Shown: one piece after another, positions 13,101 through 28,100 of the stretch
Numbering within the stretch: position 1 is the first letter of the stretch
How the letters are laid out: each line of letters begins with the position of its first letter
DNA from: Argopecten irradians
Taxonomy: Eukaryota; Mollusca; Bivalvia; Pectinida; Pectinidae
NCBI RefSeq assembly: GCF_041381155.1
Contig: NC_091137.1
Coordinates: 22,923,655 to 22,987,654 of the forward strand
Length of the DNA stretch: 64,000 bases
Reading direction: 5' to 3'
Program-made: the position numbers and the translations under genes
Notes under the pieces: model-generated
The model's database searches: none
Told to the model about the DNA's origin: nothing
The model's input: the letters and a program-made list of their open reading frames with translations, nothing else

Positions 13101-16100
13101 GGCTTACTATCTTAAGGATACAAGCATTACTACGCATAATCTACGATTCTGTTTTTTGTTTTTGGATAAATATTGTCGAACAAAACTAACGCTAAAAGAG
13201 CAACAACCGCCATTTTGTATGAGGTGTTGTCACATTTTGTAAAAACGTGTGTTAAATGAAGATAACAGATTGCAGTTGTCAACAAAATGTACTTCATGGC
13301 TATATACTTTGTGACAATGATATGATTACTGAGACATATTATTATAGAAAGTCTTAACATCATATTGTGTCGTCTATCGTCTAAAAGTTATTTCTAGAAC
13401 TTTATGGCTTTATGACTATTAAGCAAATATTTTATCAATACTTAGATATAACAATGCTGTGAAAGATGATTGAGCTATATAAAATATTATTGGAATATCA
13501 ATTGATGCTGAAACTTCCAATTCAAATGTATAAAGAAGGTCCTACGCTGTACCTATATTTGCAATAAATGCTTTAGCCGTTTGATATTCCTTTTTTTGCA
13601 TATTACGGAGTTATGAGCTGTGACGTCAATATTTTGCTACAACGAAATTCACGTCGTTTTCTCTGAAAAGAATGGTTTTATGCTCGCAAACACATGTTTT
13701 TATATGACTGTACCGTTTTCCGATTGGTCTAGAGCATTCTGGCTGGTCTTGACAAAATGCAATGTCAACCTGATACCAATGAATACCTGTTCTGAGTATG
13801 ACAATGCAAATCCGGTAACCTGGCTATCAATAGACACAGGGAATTTTGTAATGTGCAAATACAAAATAGGAGTTTCTATGACATTTATCGTTTTAGGTGC
13901 TGCTGTTAGAATCCATACCGACTGCCGGGATAGGGTTCCTGGTCTACCATTACTTACCACACTTTGACAATGTCACAGGAACAGCCATGATGAACGCCTG
14001 TGGTCTTCTGCCCGGTCTACGTAATGTTGTGTCATGGCTTAAATTTAGAAATACTGAAGCAGAAAAAGTAAAATTAAAAGGATGGGGATTAATGAGTCTT
14101 GACGTGGTAGCAGTGATCATTCAGTTTGGTTTGATACCGTACATCATACTTACGGACGTTTATCGAGATGATGTCTTGTCGGAAACCATTGGTATAGTGA
14201 TATGTTTATTTGCGTGTTCTTTTATGTGTTGGGAAAACTTTTTCGAAGATTGTGAATTTATGAAGCAGCGGGTAAAAATCACCGACAAACAGCGACCAAT
14301 TCTTATGATCATAGTATCATTTGTGAAAATAGGTGTTGTATTTGTCATAGGAGTTATTGAAACATCTAAAGACATCGATACTTATTTCAATATGCTTCCA
14401 ATCGCATTTAGAAATATATGTCCCAAATGGATATTCGATACAAATGTATTTGTATTTATTCTCTCATCATTCATAGGATACCATGTGGCTTATACAGCAT
14501 GCAAATTGAACATGCAGAAGTTTTCGTTTTCTTTACCATTATTATTAACCACCCCCATTACGTTTCTTGTCATCTATCTCAATTCCGAAAACCTCCTTCC
14601 AATAGTTCAACTGAATAGACTTAAAACCAAATGTGATTTTCCAATGGACCTGCAAACCTGCATAGCATATGTTTTTGTTCCATCCCTCTATTGGATCGGC
14701 AGGCATATATGGACTCTACAGCAGGAAAGAATGGCCAAAATTGACGCGTAAGTGTTGAGTAAGCTTTGGAATTAGTATCCAATCTTATTTCATAACATGA
14801 CATTACCATAATGTTTAAATAATTAAAATAGGTGGATTCCAGGGAAATATCAAAGTAAATAAAGAAAGGAGGAACGAATTCCGCGTTTCACGATTTGTCG
14901 TGATACAATCTAACAATCGGTTTAAAAGCACCCGGTTATTTTATCTATAACCGTATGAGAGTTTCTAATCTATATGTATCTACAACTGTGTATGTTGAGA
15001 GCTTGGTTTTTATGTCAGAACTTTTAACAGACCTTTATTTACTAAATGGTATTTGGACAGTGGTGTCCTTCAATACCCAATATTGAAATAACATTGCAAA
15101 GATATGGTCATGCGTGCGGAAATTGATTTTAATTAATGATTCATGGCGAGATTGTGAAAAAACAACAATAATCATCAATGTAAAAAAAAACCGTGGTTTA
15201 ATCTATTTGATTTAAATTTTCATAAATGTCAATACCCCTACATGTTGTTCAATTAAACAATTTACTTGTTTAAATCACTCCTTTAGTTAATTTCAACAAC
15301 TCTAGAGATGAGCATGTAAAATGAGATTTTATTGTTTCAAGTGTATTGTTTTCCAAGTAATAATCTTATATTATCTATAACAGTAACGTCTGCCGATACA
15401 TAACAATTTCTAAATACAGTAAATAAATACATAATACGAGGAATACATTACTGAGGTAACGATAGTACATTTTGATTTATTTTAATAGCTTGTTTGTTGC
15501 TCCAAAATATTGCGGAGTTCTGTTCGAGCAGCACCTTGTTCTGAATCGACGACGCCAAGATCACAAGGTCAACAAAAACACTGAAAGGTAAATGACGTAA
15601 ATCAAGAGATAGTTTTCCGATATCTTATCTTATCATGTGATTGGCGTTCGATTATATACATATGTACAAGTTTTGACCAGCATACATTGTGAACCGCCAA
15701 CGAACGCTAAGTTTAACTGTATCTATAGCAGATTTATTTGAATACATTTCCATCTGTTTGTCTGTTTTCCTCTATAATTTGTGTAAGTAATACTAATGTT
15801 GATTTTCCTGTCTTAAAGATACCAATAGTGATATGGTATGTTAACGGGTGACCAAAAACAGGAAGTAAAAATATTGTATTTCATGTTTTGTGAATGGAAT
15901 ACTGCAACCCATTATGAAAAAGTTTAAAACGCTGGCATGGAACATACCAAAACGTGTCACTGACATGGCAATCTATCTATATACATATTTTTAAAAACAC
16001 AAATACAATGTTTATACAAACCCAACGATTATTCTCAAGTGTATTGATAAGCTTAACAGACACATGTCTCGGTTTTACACTTAAATTTAAATACAGTTAG

Positions 16101-19100
16101 ATTTGGCTAGCAATTAATCTTAACATGGAAGATACGCATGCATATGTTGATGATTATAAGTGTTTGGTTAACTTCAATGAAACAATATTCAATATAGCGA
16201 ATGAAAATAAAATGTTATCGTCTTCTGTTGTGTTTGTGTATAATCACTATTCTGTTGTAGCGTAATAACCCCGGAGGATATGTTTCTGATAAACGCCTAT
16301 TCAGATATATCGATTATATTGCTTTGGGTTGATTTGGCTGTTTATGTTTATATATAATTCATAACAAAGAGTTAAAGTAGAGTTGATGACATGATCCTCG
16401 ATCCTCATTTGCTTTTAATACTTTAATATCTTTTTATTTGTAATATAAGATATCCATAAACAGTCAAACCTACCTTAGCGACCACTTTATATAAAGATAA
16501 CCTGCTTACTAAGACTACTTTTTGGATTTCAAAACAATATGATCTGTGTAAAACAAATACTTGGCGTCCTGAAGTACCGTGTTATATTGGTCCTTTGGCT
16601 GTGTTTGTTGACGTTATCCTAAATAGTATAATGCAATGGTAAATATATAAATTGATTGATATTTGGTAAAGTAATTAAGGATTAACTATAACACAAAAAT
16701 CTGAGTGTACTCTAAATAATATTCGAAGTGTTATCTCAATAGCATCAAATGTATATTAAAATTAATCCTTATAATTCAAAATACTACAGATAATATCTTA
16801 AATAATCAAAATTCATTTTGGGCTTTTCTTTCTCTGTGAAATCATTACGCCGTTATCTCAGCCAATCAGAACGGCCAGCCATGTTTTTCTTTATGGGCTG
16901 ATAAAGTGCATTTAAAGCCAATGAAAATTCTGGTAACTAGCAAAATTGTATTATACACGTCTAGCGTAGTTTACTCTGCATTGACTGTTATATTATGGAT
17001 ATGTTGTGAGGATGACATAATAGATAGAACGATTTGAAATGAAGTCAAACCATTAATATCAATTTTGTTTTGACTAACCAGAGTTCAGTTTGACCAATAT
17101 TCATCAACCTAAGGAAGCTTATGACATGCACAAATCTAACATCAAGTTTTCCTTGAAAACCATCAGAAACGTTAAGGAAAGTTTATTTCCTTACTTCTGT
17201 AAGACTTTCCTTGGCTTGGATGATTTTAAGTTAATTAATATTATGTAGTAATAAGGATAAGTGCATTAATGAAGCTAAAATTGTTTTGAAAAACGTAACT
17301 ATTATGGTTTTAAGGGATAAAGAAAAGGATGTTGAAAAGTCTGAAGAAACCCAGAGTGAAATATCTTCGAACAAGAACCAAACTCCACCCGTTATCTACG
17401 CATGCGCAACACTATGGCACGAGACCTCAACGGAAATGACTCAATTGATGAAATCGCTTTTCCAGTAAATTTTTCATTGAATAAAAATTTAAATGGCAAT
17501 TTGTGTACTTTTCAGGATTTAAAGTGTTTTGTAGCTGAATACGTGAATCATTTTATCATCGTTAGACATGTACATCTCAAATATAACGAAAATATCTATT
17601 TAAACAAGTTATTTTAATTTGGATTCCTGGATATACATTGTAGTTGTCATTATTTTTCTTAGATTTAGTCTTCTGGAGTTGGTGATTCACGATAGTAAAC
17701 ATCGTGAAATTGTGTTTTATTTTGTTCTTATTCTAACACCAGTTTTTTTTCCGTAATAGTCACTAACGTTGTGGGTTACAGTGAAGTAGAGTATTGGTTT
17801 TTAACACTTATACAAATGTAATATAAACACTTCACTTATATATTGTTGTTTTTAATTATTGTTTTTATTTCTCTGTTAAGCATGGATATGGATTTTTCCA
17901 TACGGAAAGCTGCAGCTTCGACCAAGGAACCGACTACAGAAACCTATGAATTCGAAAGTATGTCACAAAAAATCTTTTCTTGTTTAACAGAGTTACTTCC
18001 CTACATTTTACTTCGTCAGTATTCACGATATGAAAGGGAGGGAAGTAATTGTGGTAGGTCAAAATGCGCAATATCTAAAATAAAAAATAAGTAAATAAAA
18101 TACACCAATTGACATGTTAATATCAATATTGTCTTCTATCAATTAAAAATCAAGTCTTTTTTGTTGGGATTTGCATTTTTATTAAACAAGTATAAATTTG
18201 AAAGTTTTCATTTCATTCTCCAGGTCACATATTATTCGATGATGCCTTCGAATACGACAAAGAAGAAAGGAGGGTGCCCAATAAGTTTGTGAAACAGTTT
18301 GTAGAACTGTTGCCTGATGCTGCAAGGTATTATGATGATATAATCACCTCAGTGTAAACAGTCGTACCTCTCCCTATTGTATCGAATACCATACTGTTAT
18401 GATACTGTTAAAACATATAGTAAGTTAATCTTTACAAAGTAATTATATGCAGCTCCTATCCAAAAACTTTTTAACACATATGGTTTAAACATCTATTATC
18501 CATCTTTTAAGAGTTGTTTTATAGGTCGGTCAACAAACAATGTATCGCGATTCAGTGCCAAATGCACTTTGTTTGGAAATGAAACAAATTACTCAATCTT
18601 CATTAATACGTTGGATGATAAATGTTGTGTGGATATGAAACTGCCATATGAAGGATTAATAAATTTTTTTCCCAATATTAATGTTGCAAAATATTCAGTG
18701 TTATATGTATGAGATCACGTTGATATTTTTTTTGAAAAGTTATAAGGGCTCCTGCTCCATTGTTTTGGTTTATCGTGGTTTTTACCTTTCAAATAAGACT
18801 CCTCACAGGTATCTATCATGAAGAAAAACTCGTTTTAAATTTATTTTAACTATAACACATATGCTGGGCGTCTTGTATTATACACATGCTTAGTAAACAG
18901 ACGGTGTTAAGCATTGATGACATAAACCATATGCCCAGGTAACTAGTGGTCAACGATATCTACATGTGTATCTATCACGACCTTGCTAAAAGGCACTGTG
19001 GTATCATAGTATTGTCGAGGGATGGAAAAGTGCCCGAGCTAAAGGCAATGGCTCATATATCACAAGACAACACTATGAGGCTATAGTGTCCTCTCAACCC

Positions 19101-22100
19101 CAATTTGACGTCCTGGATCATGCAATCTTTTCATTTACGTCTTGTAATAGTGACATCATAAGTGAGTCATATTGAATCTCTCGCCATTTAAAAAATGTGC
19201 TACCTTTTTACAATAAGAGTTACTTTAAAAATAATGATAATCTATTTCTTCAATAGGGTGTTACCTCCCCTTAGCATCATAAACCCCAGTCATAGATAAT
19301 GTGTAGTGATCACTTTGTTTGTATATACTATCTGTATCAAGAGAGGACTAAGATGTCCAATGTCCAATACTATTGACATACTTATATATTTTTGTCAATA
19401 AAATATTTTGAAATTTTTGAACTGTATCTTGGGCGACTTTGATAGTTATGGCAGAGTAACCATGTGTGTAGCCAATCAGCAGCTATTATTCTATATTTTG
19501 ATACTCGCGAATCAAAAACATTACCACCATTTTGAGAATCGCAATACTTACGATGCATAGATTTTAATGTTACAAGCACAAATTAGAGTCGAACATGATG
19601 TTTTGCAGTATTACTAAATCAAGTTTATTTACATCTACAGTGTAGTAAATTGAGTACACATTGTCAGACCATTAAGTCAAATTGTGGTCTACACACTTTT
19701 TCATAAATACGGCATAAATAACACGAATTTTACAGTGCAGAAAATTCTGTGTTGTAACTATGGTTTATTAGCATGATACATGTTTTTCTGCCCATTTGAA
19801 TGATTTTCACAGATTAATTCATCAAAACAGATGGTTTTCAATAGATTACTGAAGATACATAGCATGTAAAAATATTTCGCCCAGTTATGGCACAGTAAGA
19901 TAAAGATATTTCTTATCTTATTCATGTCAAGACAGTCTGCACTTACAGTATAATTATATGACGTCACGACGACAACATATGACAATGCTGAAGAAAGTAG
20001 AATTTAAAAAAAGGAACGAAAAATCACTAAAATAGCAAACGACTCATAAAATAGACTTCTTCTAACAGATTTTGGTATTTATACAAAAAACCTTTAGTAT
20101 ATGTTTATATTTTACAGTATCCCTAGTCTGACATGTAATGGTGAAGATATCTTCAGCTACCCTCGTGCAGTCACAATTTACCTGTATAAGTTATAAACAG
20201 CATCTATATGAAAATCAACAAATATAATAATATGTTTTGCATGGAAACGACCATTGAACAAATTTATGTGGCTGTTGGCATAAGATTCAAAATTGTTTTG
20301 TATTTATTTCTAACAACACAAACATGTTTTCTTTGAGTCTTATCTTATATAGCTTGTTAATAATAACAAAATGATCATGATATCTACAACTGACCCTTTG
20401 ACCTTTTTATCATTTCACTCTTGTTAAGCTCTGTTGCTTCCATGGAGATTTCGGCGTGATAATTTCAGCTCGTATCCAATGATGAAAGGGTTTGCCTTAA
20501 GGGACCAATTAGCTCCGATACAGATAAAGAATAAATGTTACGATAATGTAATAACCCCAAGCGGTCACTTGAATCGAATAACGGATTTTCTAATTATTGA
20601 TAGGAGGTGGATTCAATAGATATGTTCACGGTACATTTCCAACATAAATTAACAGAAAGGTATGGCAATACCTTGATCAATATATGCATTTTTCGTTTCC
20701 ACGAGTTTTCAATGGCAAAAAAAAGTTTCCTGAAATGAATCTGAACTTTTTCAATAACAGCCATATTAACCCGGTTCGTCCTGATTTAATATCTGTAAAT
20801 AAAGAAATTAAATCTCCAAAGTCGCCATAAACAAACTGGGTTAGATATGAAGACAACACTTATCATTTTAAAAGATAATATATATTTATTTGCAGTCAAA
20901 TTATCTGTATCAGTATAAATGACTCACATTCATGATTATTGATACGTATGAAACATTTTCTTTATTTTTGTAATATCGCCCACAGTGCTGCACATGATAC
21001 TAAGATAGAGATAGATGATCCGATGAAGTATGCTATCCCATACGGCGGCCAGTTGGTGTACGAACTTCCAGGTGGAAGTCTCCTCTATGTACACCTGAAA
21101 GACAAAAATGTAATACGTCACCGAAAGCGATGGTCACAGGTAAGTATCGTCATCAAGAACATCCATAGTATCCATGGAAAAGGGTTTTGAAACAAACATA
21201 TAAGAATCGGTTTTTCATGCAGTGCAACTTGGACTATACCAGAACTTCAGTTATATCGATCATTTAATTGATTTAAACAAAATCTAACGAAGATTGACTT
21301 TCTGTATTTCGTTATTTATTCTGGTAGGTTATGTACATGAATTACTTACTTGGGTTTCGGATCGGACTGGATGCTGAGAAAACTGTCAAGGATGACCAAT
21401 ATGGCAAGAAAGTGCTCAAGTTTAAATTTGAAAAAGTAAATAATTCAATTATTGTTCAATAGATACGTATATATAATAACTAAAATGACGGTATATTAAG
21501 TTTTAGACGTAATTATCAGCATTTGTAAGTTACATTGCGTCTAAAAGAAAATCAAGTGGAATGCGATACAGCAAATGAAAACATGGCTATGATGTCATCT
21601 TTTGTTGTCCCCAGTACTTTATTTAGACTATTGTTCAAGTACTTATTCTGTCCGTAGATTAGTAGACCTTTCACTGTACATTAGTTTACCTGTAGCTGTA
21701 GATTAGTTTCAACTAATCAACAGTTCCAGGTAAACTTATGTACAATGAAAGGTGACACTACATGCAGCATTGTAAAATTGGACAGATAAATAACAAGTAG
21801 ATGTATTCAAATTTAACATAAATGTTAATAGAAAACTTCAATAAAACATATTACATATTTTCTGTTTTATATATTGATTCGTGGACATCAGCATTAATCC
21901 AATCACATCAACCACAACGCATAAAATTACTCCTTGTGCTGAACATCAAGACTCTTCAGTATTTCGACAGCACAGGCATTCCTTCAACGATGTTTTGATT
22001 TTAAATAGAAATTTGTACGTTCTTTCTTTGAAAATTGAATGAATGCTTTTGGTGTATTTCCCAATAATTTCACTGTTAATTGCCTCATTTCTTGAATACA

Positions 22101-25100
22101 TACACGTAACACTTTAATCCACATTTTCCTTATTGAATAATTTCGGTATAATTCCTTATCTAAGAATCACAAAAAGCCTTATGAACACGTTTGAAATTTT
22201 AAGTCTTTCTTCATCACTTTGCCGTTTTCACTGAATTTCAATGTAATTTCCTTTAGAATCCAATAAATCTTGATATTATGTTTTAGGACCAATCATATTC
22301 TTCATTTCATAACGTAGAGCGATATATTCAAAATTAATACGTTTCCATGCTAATCCTATATCTTTTGAATTTCCGACAAGTTATATCCAAGTGAATGGTC
22401 TGCCTCTGACATAAAGAGCAGTTGAATTAACATATCACAAAATAAACTCTCTTATCGGAAATTTGATAAACATTTTAGATAGTTTGACTTGGTAAAGATC
22501 TGATCTGCACTGTCTGCCATGTTGCCTCTTGTACTGCTCCACTCAGAATGAAGAGAACTCAAACTCAAAAAAATTCTTTGGTAATAACTTTGGTATGGAA
22601 TTTCATGAAAAATTCATGCGATGCATGCACGACCAGTGTAGACATATTACAACAATTACTATGCTGACATGTTCAGTGTCAAAGGTGGTCGAAGGCCTTA
22701 CCTGTAGCTGTAGATTAGTTACACAATAGCCATAGTGAGCACTGTACATCAAAGTGCCATGTTATAAGTAAGAAAACACCTCAAACTGTAGATTAGTCAA
22801 GATAATGAATAATGTTCGGCACTTCGGGCCTCGCATTGTCCATTATCTTGACTAATCTACAGTTTTCGGTGTTTCTCTTATACATAATCGATTTTTTTTT
22901 CATCAGAGAATTTAATCTTAGTATATGCTATAAACACTACACTACACATGATAACTGAGGAAGTCAGCGCTTGCTTATCTTTACAGTTTGTACGATATCA
23001 ACTATAATCAATTAATACCGGAAGAAAAAAAACCCTAAAATTATAGGTTATTTTCATATGATTTTCAAAATTTTAAGGCTCACAACACGTTTATTCTGGC
23101 TCTTAATGGTGATTTGGATTTCACTCCTGATGCCGTCCGAATGTTGGTAGACAAGATGAGGAAAAACCACAAAGAGGGGCGTCCTGTGGCAGGATATATC
23201 CTATTGGCAATGGTAACATTCAATCATACATATACATTATCTCTAGAGGGTTATGCTGCGAAGAATATAAAATGAAATAATTAAACAAATGGAATTTTAT
23301 ATAAAAGCGTATCAGATGTAAAATTGATTTATATAAACAATTGTATCGTGGTGAGTGAATTCAGTAATGATAGCCGTTTATAGTTAATCGTTTATTTGAG
23401 ACATTAATGTTAAGGCTTTTGGGTACTATTGAATCGGGTGAAACTGAAAATATGATTTAAATGTACGCATCAGGAATGAAAATATGTGACTGCATGTCCT
23501 GATCTAGTGATTGATGATGAGGATATAATTTGTAATTGTGTCCTAGGTCCGATGGTGTGGTATCAGAAGTTTGAATATGCTGTAGCACACTGGCTTCAGA
23601 AGTCTACGGAACACATCCTTGGCTGCGTGCTATGTAGCCCGGGATGTTTCAGCTTGTTCAGAGGATCTGCACTAATGGACGACAATGTGATGCGGAAGTA
23701 TGCCATCCTCCCAAGTGAGGCTGTTCATTACCTCATGTATGATATGGGTAGGTTTAGTTTTGATGGAGTTAAATCGAGTCGCAAAAGATATCAGCTAAAC
23801 GTAGTAATATTTGTCAACCGTTACGTACTGAACAATTTAATGTTGAATATCAATGCGGATTTTTATAATGCGGATCGCACTGTTTTCTGCCGTTGTCCTA
23901 GTGTAATTACCTCATTTTAAGTCACCAATATAAATATTCTAACGGTAATACTGTTGTTTTTTAACTTTTGATTTAATTTTAATTTTGGAATGGTAGTAGC
24001 CCTTTAACAAATGGAATAAACATATATGCTATAATAACTTGAAACCTATGTTGTATGATGCAAGTAAACTACCATTGTTTTGCGATACAGTTAAAATAAC
24101 AATCAAATCGTAGATGAATTGGATATCTTTACTACCTCAAACTATTGCTGATTTGTTGGGGACTCAGGCTTCAAGAACATCAAAAACTAATTTTCTTATA
24201 GCATGACTCGTTCATAACAAATACATTGACGACACATACTTATCTACGTCTTCTGAACGAAAGGTTATATTGAAAGTCTTTGATAATTGGGTTTGAACTG
24301 CTTCTTGATTTTGTTTAAACTATTTTCAATACTGAATATTCATATTAAAAGGTGAAGACCGCTGGCTTTGTACTCTACTTCTTAAGCAAGGTTATCGTGT
24401 CGACTATGCCGCGGCGGCCGACGCTTACACATTTGCTCCAGAAGGATTCGACGAGTTTTTCAACCAGAGACGACGATGGATGCCCTCTACAATTGCTAAT
24501 ATCATGGATCTATTGCAGGACGCAGATGCGACAGTGAAGAAGAATGATAACATAAGCCGACTGTACATTATATACCAGGGTAGATCTACGATTTTATTAT
24601 ATGTACCTTGTCTTTCGCTTAAAAGTATGAATTACATTGAACGGGTTTATGATCAATTGCAACATCGATATTCCATGGGTTACTATCACTGACGTGATAT
24701 CCACGCCTGGACTATTGTAAAACTGAAGGCAGTTCATGAGAATATCACAGGCCCGCAGGAACTTCCTTTGAAGATTACTGAGAGAGTGATGCCCTACTTC
24801 AAAGCAACAGTCAACCACAGTGTAATGTTATACAATGTCATAAGGATCAAATTACCTGTGGCTTCTGTTGCCCACAGTTTTACTTTGAAATAGTCCAGGG
24901 GTGGTTAAAACGTCAGTGATAACAACCCCTGGAGTATTGAGAATGTATCAGTTGAGAGTTTTTACGTTTATATATTCTTTTAACAGGGACACTTATGCTG
25001 TCCACGATGATTGGACCTGCCACGGTGCTGATGATGATCGCTGGCGCTATACTGACGGTGTTTCAAGTTGGCCTTATGGAATCATATTACATAGCTTGTT

Positions 25101-28100
25101 TACCTGCAGCGGCCTTTTTTTCTACTTTGTTTCTGGGTTCCACAGAGTTTTCAATTATTCCTGGCAAAACTCCTAAGTGCATTTTACATGTTGATGATGA
25201 CTGTGGTCCTGGTTGGGTGTATAGTGACTGCAGTGGAAGAAAACCCGTTTCATCCCAGCGTCATATTTCTTGCGGGTTTGGTTATTAGGGCTTTTCACTT
25301 TTTGGTGAAAAGACCTATTGTTTTCGTTAAGTTTCTTATTAGGGCTTTTCACTATTTGGTGAAAAGACCTATTGTTTTCGTTAAGTTTCTTTTCTTATTA
25401 GGGCTTTTCACTATTTGTGAAAAGACCTATTGTTTTCGTTAAGTTTCTTATTAGGGCTTTTCACTTTTTGGTGAAAAGACCTATTGTTTTCGTTAAGTTT
25501 CTTATTCTTATTATTATTATTATTCTTCTTCCTGTTTTTGTGAACGCTCTATCGGTCAAACGGTAAGACATAGGATAAAAATGATTTCAGTATGTTTAAA
25601 CCATGTATCTGAAGGTGTTCCATGAACAAAATTAAGTAGGTCAAAAATTCCAAAATGGCCGCCATGACGTAAAACCTAAAAACACAAACTCTGCTATAAT
25701 TCAAAAAGTATGAAAGCTATTTCAAATCTGAAGGTATTTTATTGTAGGGAATGAACATATCTAACTTTTACCCATGACATGTTTTCCACAAAATATATGT
25801 CTGTTAAAAAGCTCGCTATGAGGTCAAAGTTTACGAAAAGTGACTATTTTTAGATTTTTTTTTATTATTCATTTTTCCCCCAGCTTTTTTTAATACATCG
25901 ATTCAGTATGTCATTTTGAAGGTTTGGATGTCTTCAAAAATAAAATTGGTCCACTAATTAATTTTTTATGACGTAATTAATATTTAACTAAGATTTTTTT
26001 GCAAATTTCGATAATTATATTTTAAACATCTCCTCTGATTCCACCAGTCCGATCAAGCCCAAACTTACACAAGATCTTCAACTGATTACCGTGACTAATT
26101 CTTGTCAATATGGTGTTGATTCAAATTCAAATATGGCCGCAATGACGTCACTTCCGGTTTAACCTAGACAGCCACAACTCGTTAACCACTGAGCTAATTT
26201 CTTTCAGTTTTTTATATGTTGTGTAGAATAGCATACTGAGAAACTTTGTAATTGTACATTTTTCTCTAAAATGTCAACTTCCGGTTGTTTATTGACTCAA
26301 TGTGCAAAATCGCCGTTTTCGGTGAAAATCACGAAAAAATCTTCTTCTCAAGTTCTACATAGTATAGAGGCTTCATGTTTTGCATGAAGTAAGCTTAGGT
26401 AGTTGACTATCGGGTTTGAAAAAATAAACGAGCTTGACCTTCATCCAAGGTCACAAAGTGCGTGTGATTGTAGAGTTATGAAAATAATCCTGTGAAAATT
26501 CAGCTCATTGAGACAGCCGTAGCTCGTTAACCACAAAGCCAATTACTTTCATTTTTGGATATGTTATGTAGAATAAAAATGAAACAATTCATTTAATTAC
26601 AACTTTTCTGTAAAACGTCAACTTACCGGTTGGAAATAAGGGACAAAGTTCAAAAATGCAATTTTTTCGACAAAATCATTAAAAAATCTTCTTCTCAATT
26701 TCTAGAAGGCCTAGAGACCTAATATTAAGCATGGAGCATGCTGACATAAATGCCTACCAAGTTTGTTAATGTGATTGACCTTGACCTATATCAAAGGGCA
26801 CTCGGGCTAACAATCCTAAAATCTTCAAATGACTTATTGTAAAGTTCTGAAAGGCCTAAGACCTGGTATTGGACTTTTGGTATGTTGAAACTTATAAGCG
26901 CTACCAAGTGTTTTATGAATGACCTTGAACGGAGTAGCTTTTAGGTGAAAAGCCCGTCAAATTGTCCCGGTGACAATTTCTAGCTTTTCTTATTATTATT
27001 ATTCTTATTATTATTATTATTCTTCTTCTTATTATATTTCTTCCATGTTTTTGTGAACGCTCTATCGGTCAAACGGTAAGACATAGGATAAAAATGATTT
27101 CAGTATGTTTAAACCAAACATCTGAAGGTGATCCATGAACAAAATTAAGTAGGTCAAAAAATCCAAAATGGCCGCCATGACGTAAAACCTTAAAACACAA
27201 AAAATGCTATAACTCAAAAAGTATGAAAGCTTTTTCAAATCTGAAGGTATGTTATTGTAGGGAATGAACATATCTAACTTTTACCCATGACATGTTTCCA
27301 CAAAATATGTCTCGTTAAAAAGCTCGCTATGAGGTCAAAGTTTACCAAAAGTGACTATTTTTAGATTTTTTTTTATTATTCATTTTTTCTCCAACTTTTT
27401 TCAATACATCGATTCCGGATGTCATTTTGAAGGTTTGGATGTCTTCAAAAATCAAATTGGTCCACTAATTAATTTTTTTATGACGTAATTAATATTTAAC
27501 TAAGATTTTTTTTGCAAATTTCGACAATTATATTTTAAACATCTCCTCTGATTCCACCAGACCAATCAAGCCCAAACTCACACAAGATCTTCAACTGATT
27601 ACCGTGACTAATTCTTGTTAATATGGTGTTGATTCAAATTCAAATATGGCCGCAATGACGTCACTTCCGGTTTAACCTAGACAGCCATAACTCGTTAACC
27701 ACTGAGCCAATTTCTTTCATTTTTTTATATGTTATGTAGAATAGCATACTGAGAAACTTTGTAATTGTACATTTTTCTCTAAAATGTCAACTTCCGGTTG
27801 TTTATTGACTCATAGTGCAAAATCGCCGTTTTCGGTGAAAATCACGAAAAAATCTTCTTGTCAAGTTCTACATGGTATAGAGGCTTCATGATTTGCATGA
27901 AGTAAGCTTAGGTAGTTGACTATCGGGTTTGAAAAAATAAACGAGCTTGACCATCATCCAAGGTCACAGAGTGCGTGTGATTGTAGAGTTATGAAAATAA
28001 TCCTGTGAAAATTCAGCTCATTGAGACAGCCGTAGCTCGTTAACCACACAGCCAATTACTTTCATTTTTGGATATGTTATGTAGAATCAAAAATGAAACA

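Noticed and set aside
25284..25290. TTAGGG as a telomeric repeat
   Set aside because: It occurs once per module within a longer unique sequence, not as tandem hexamers.
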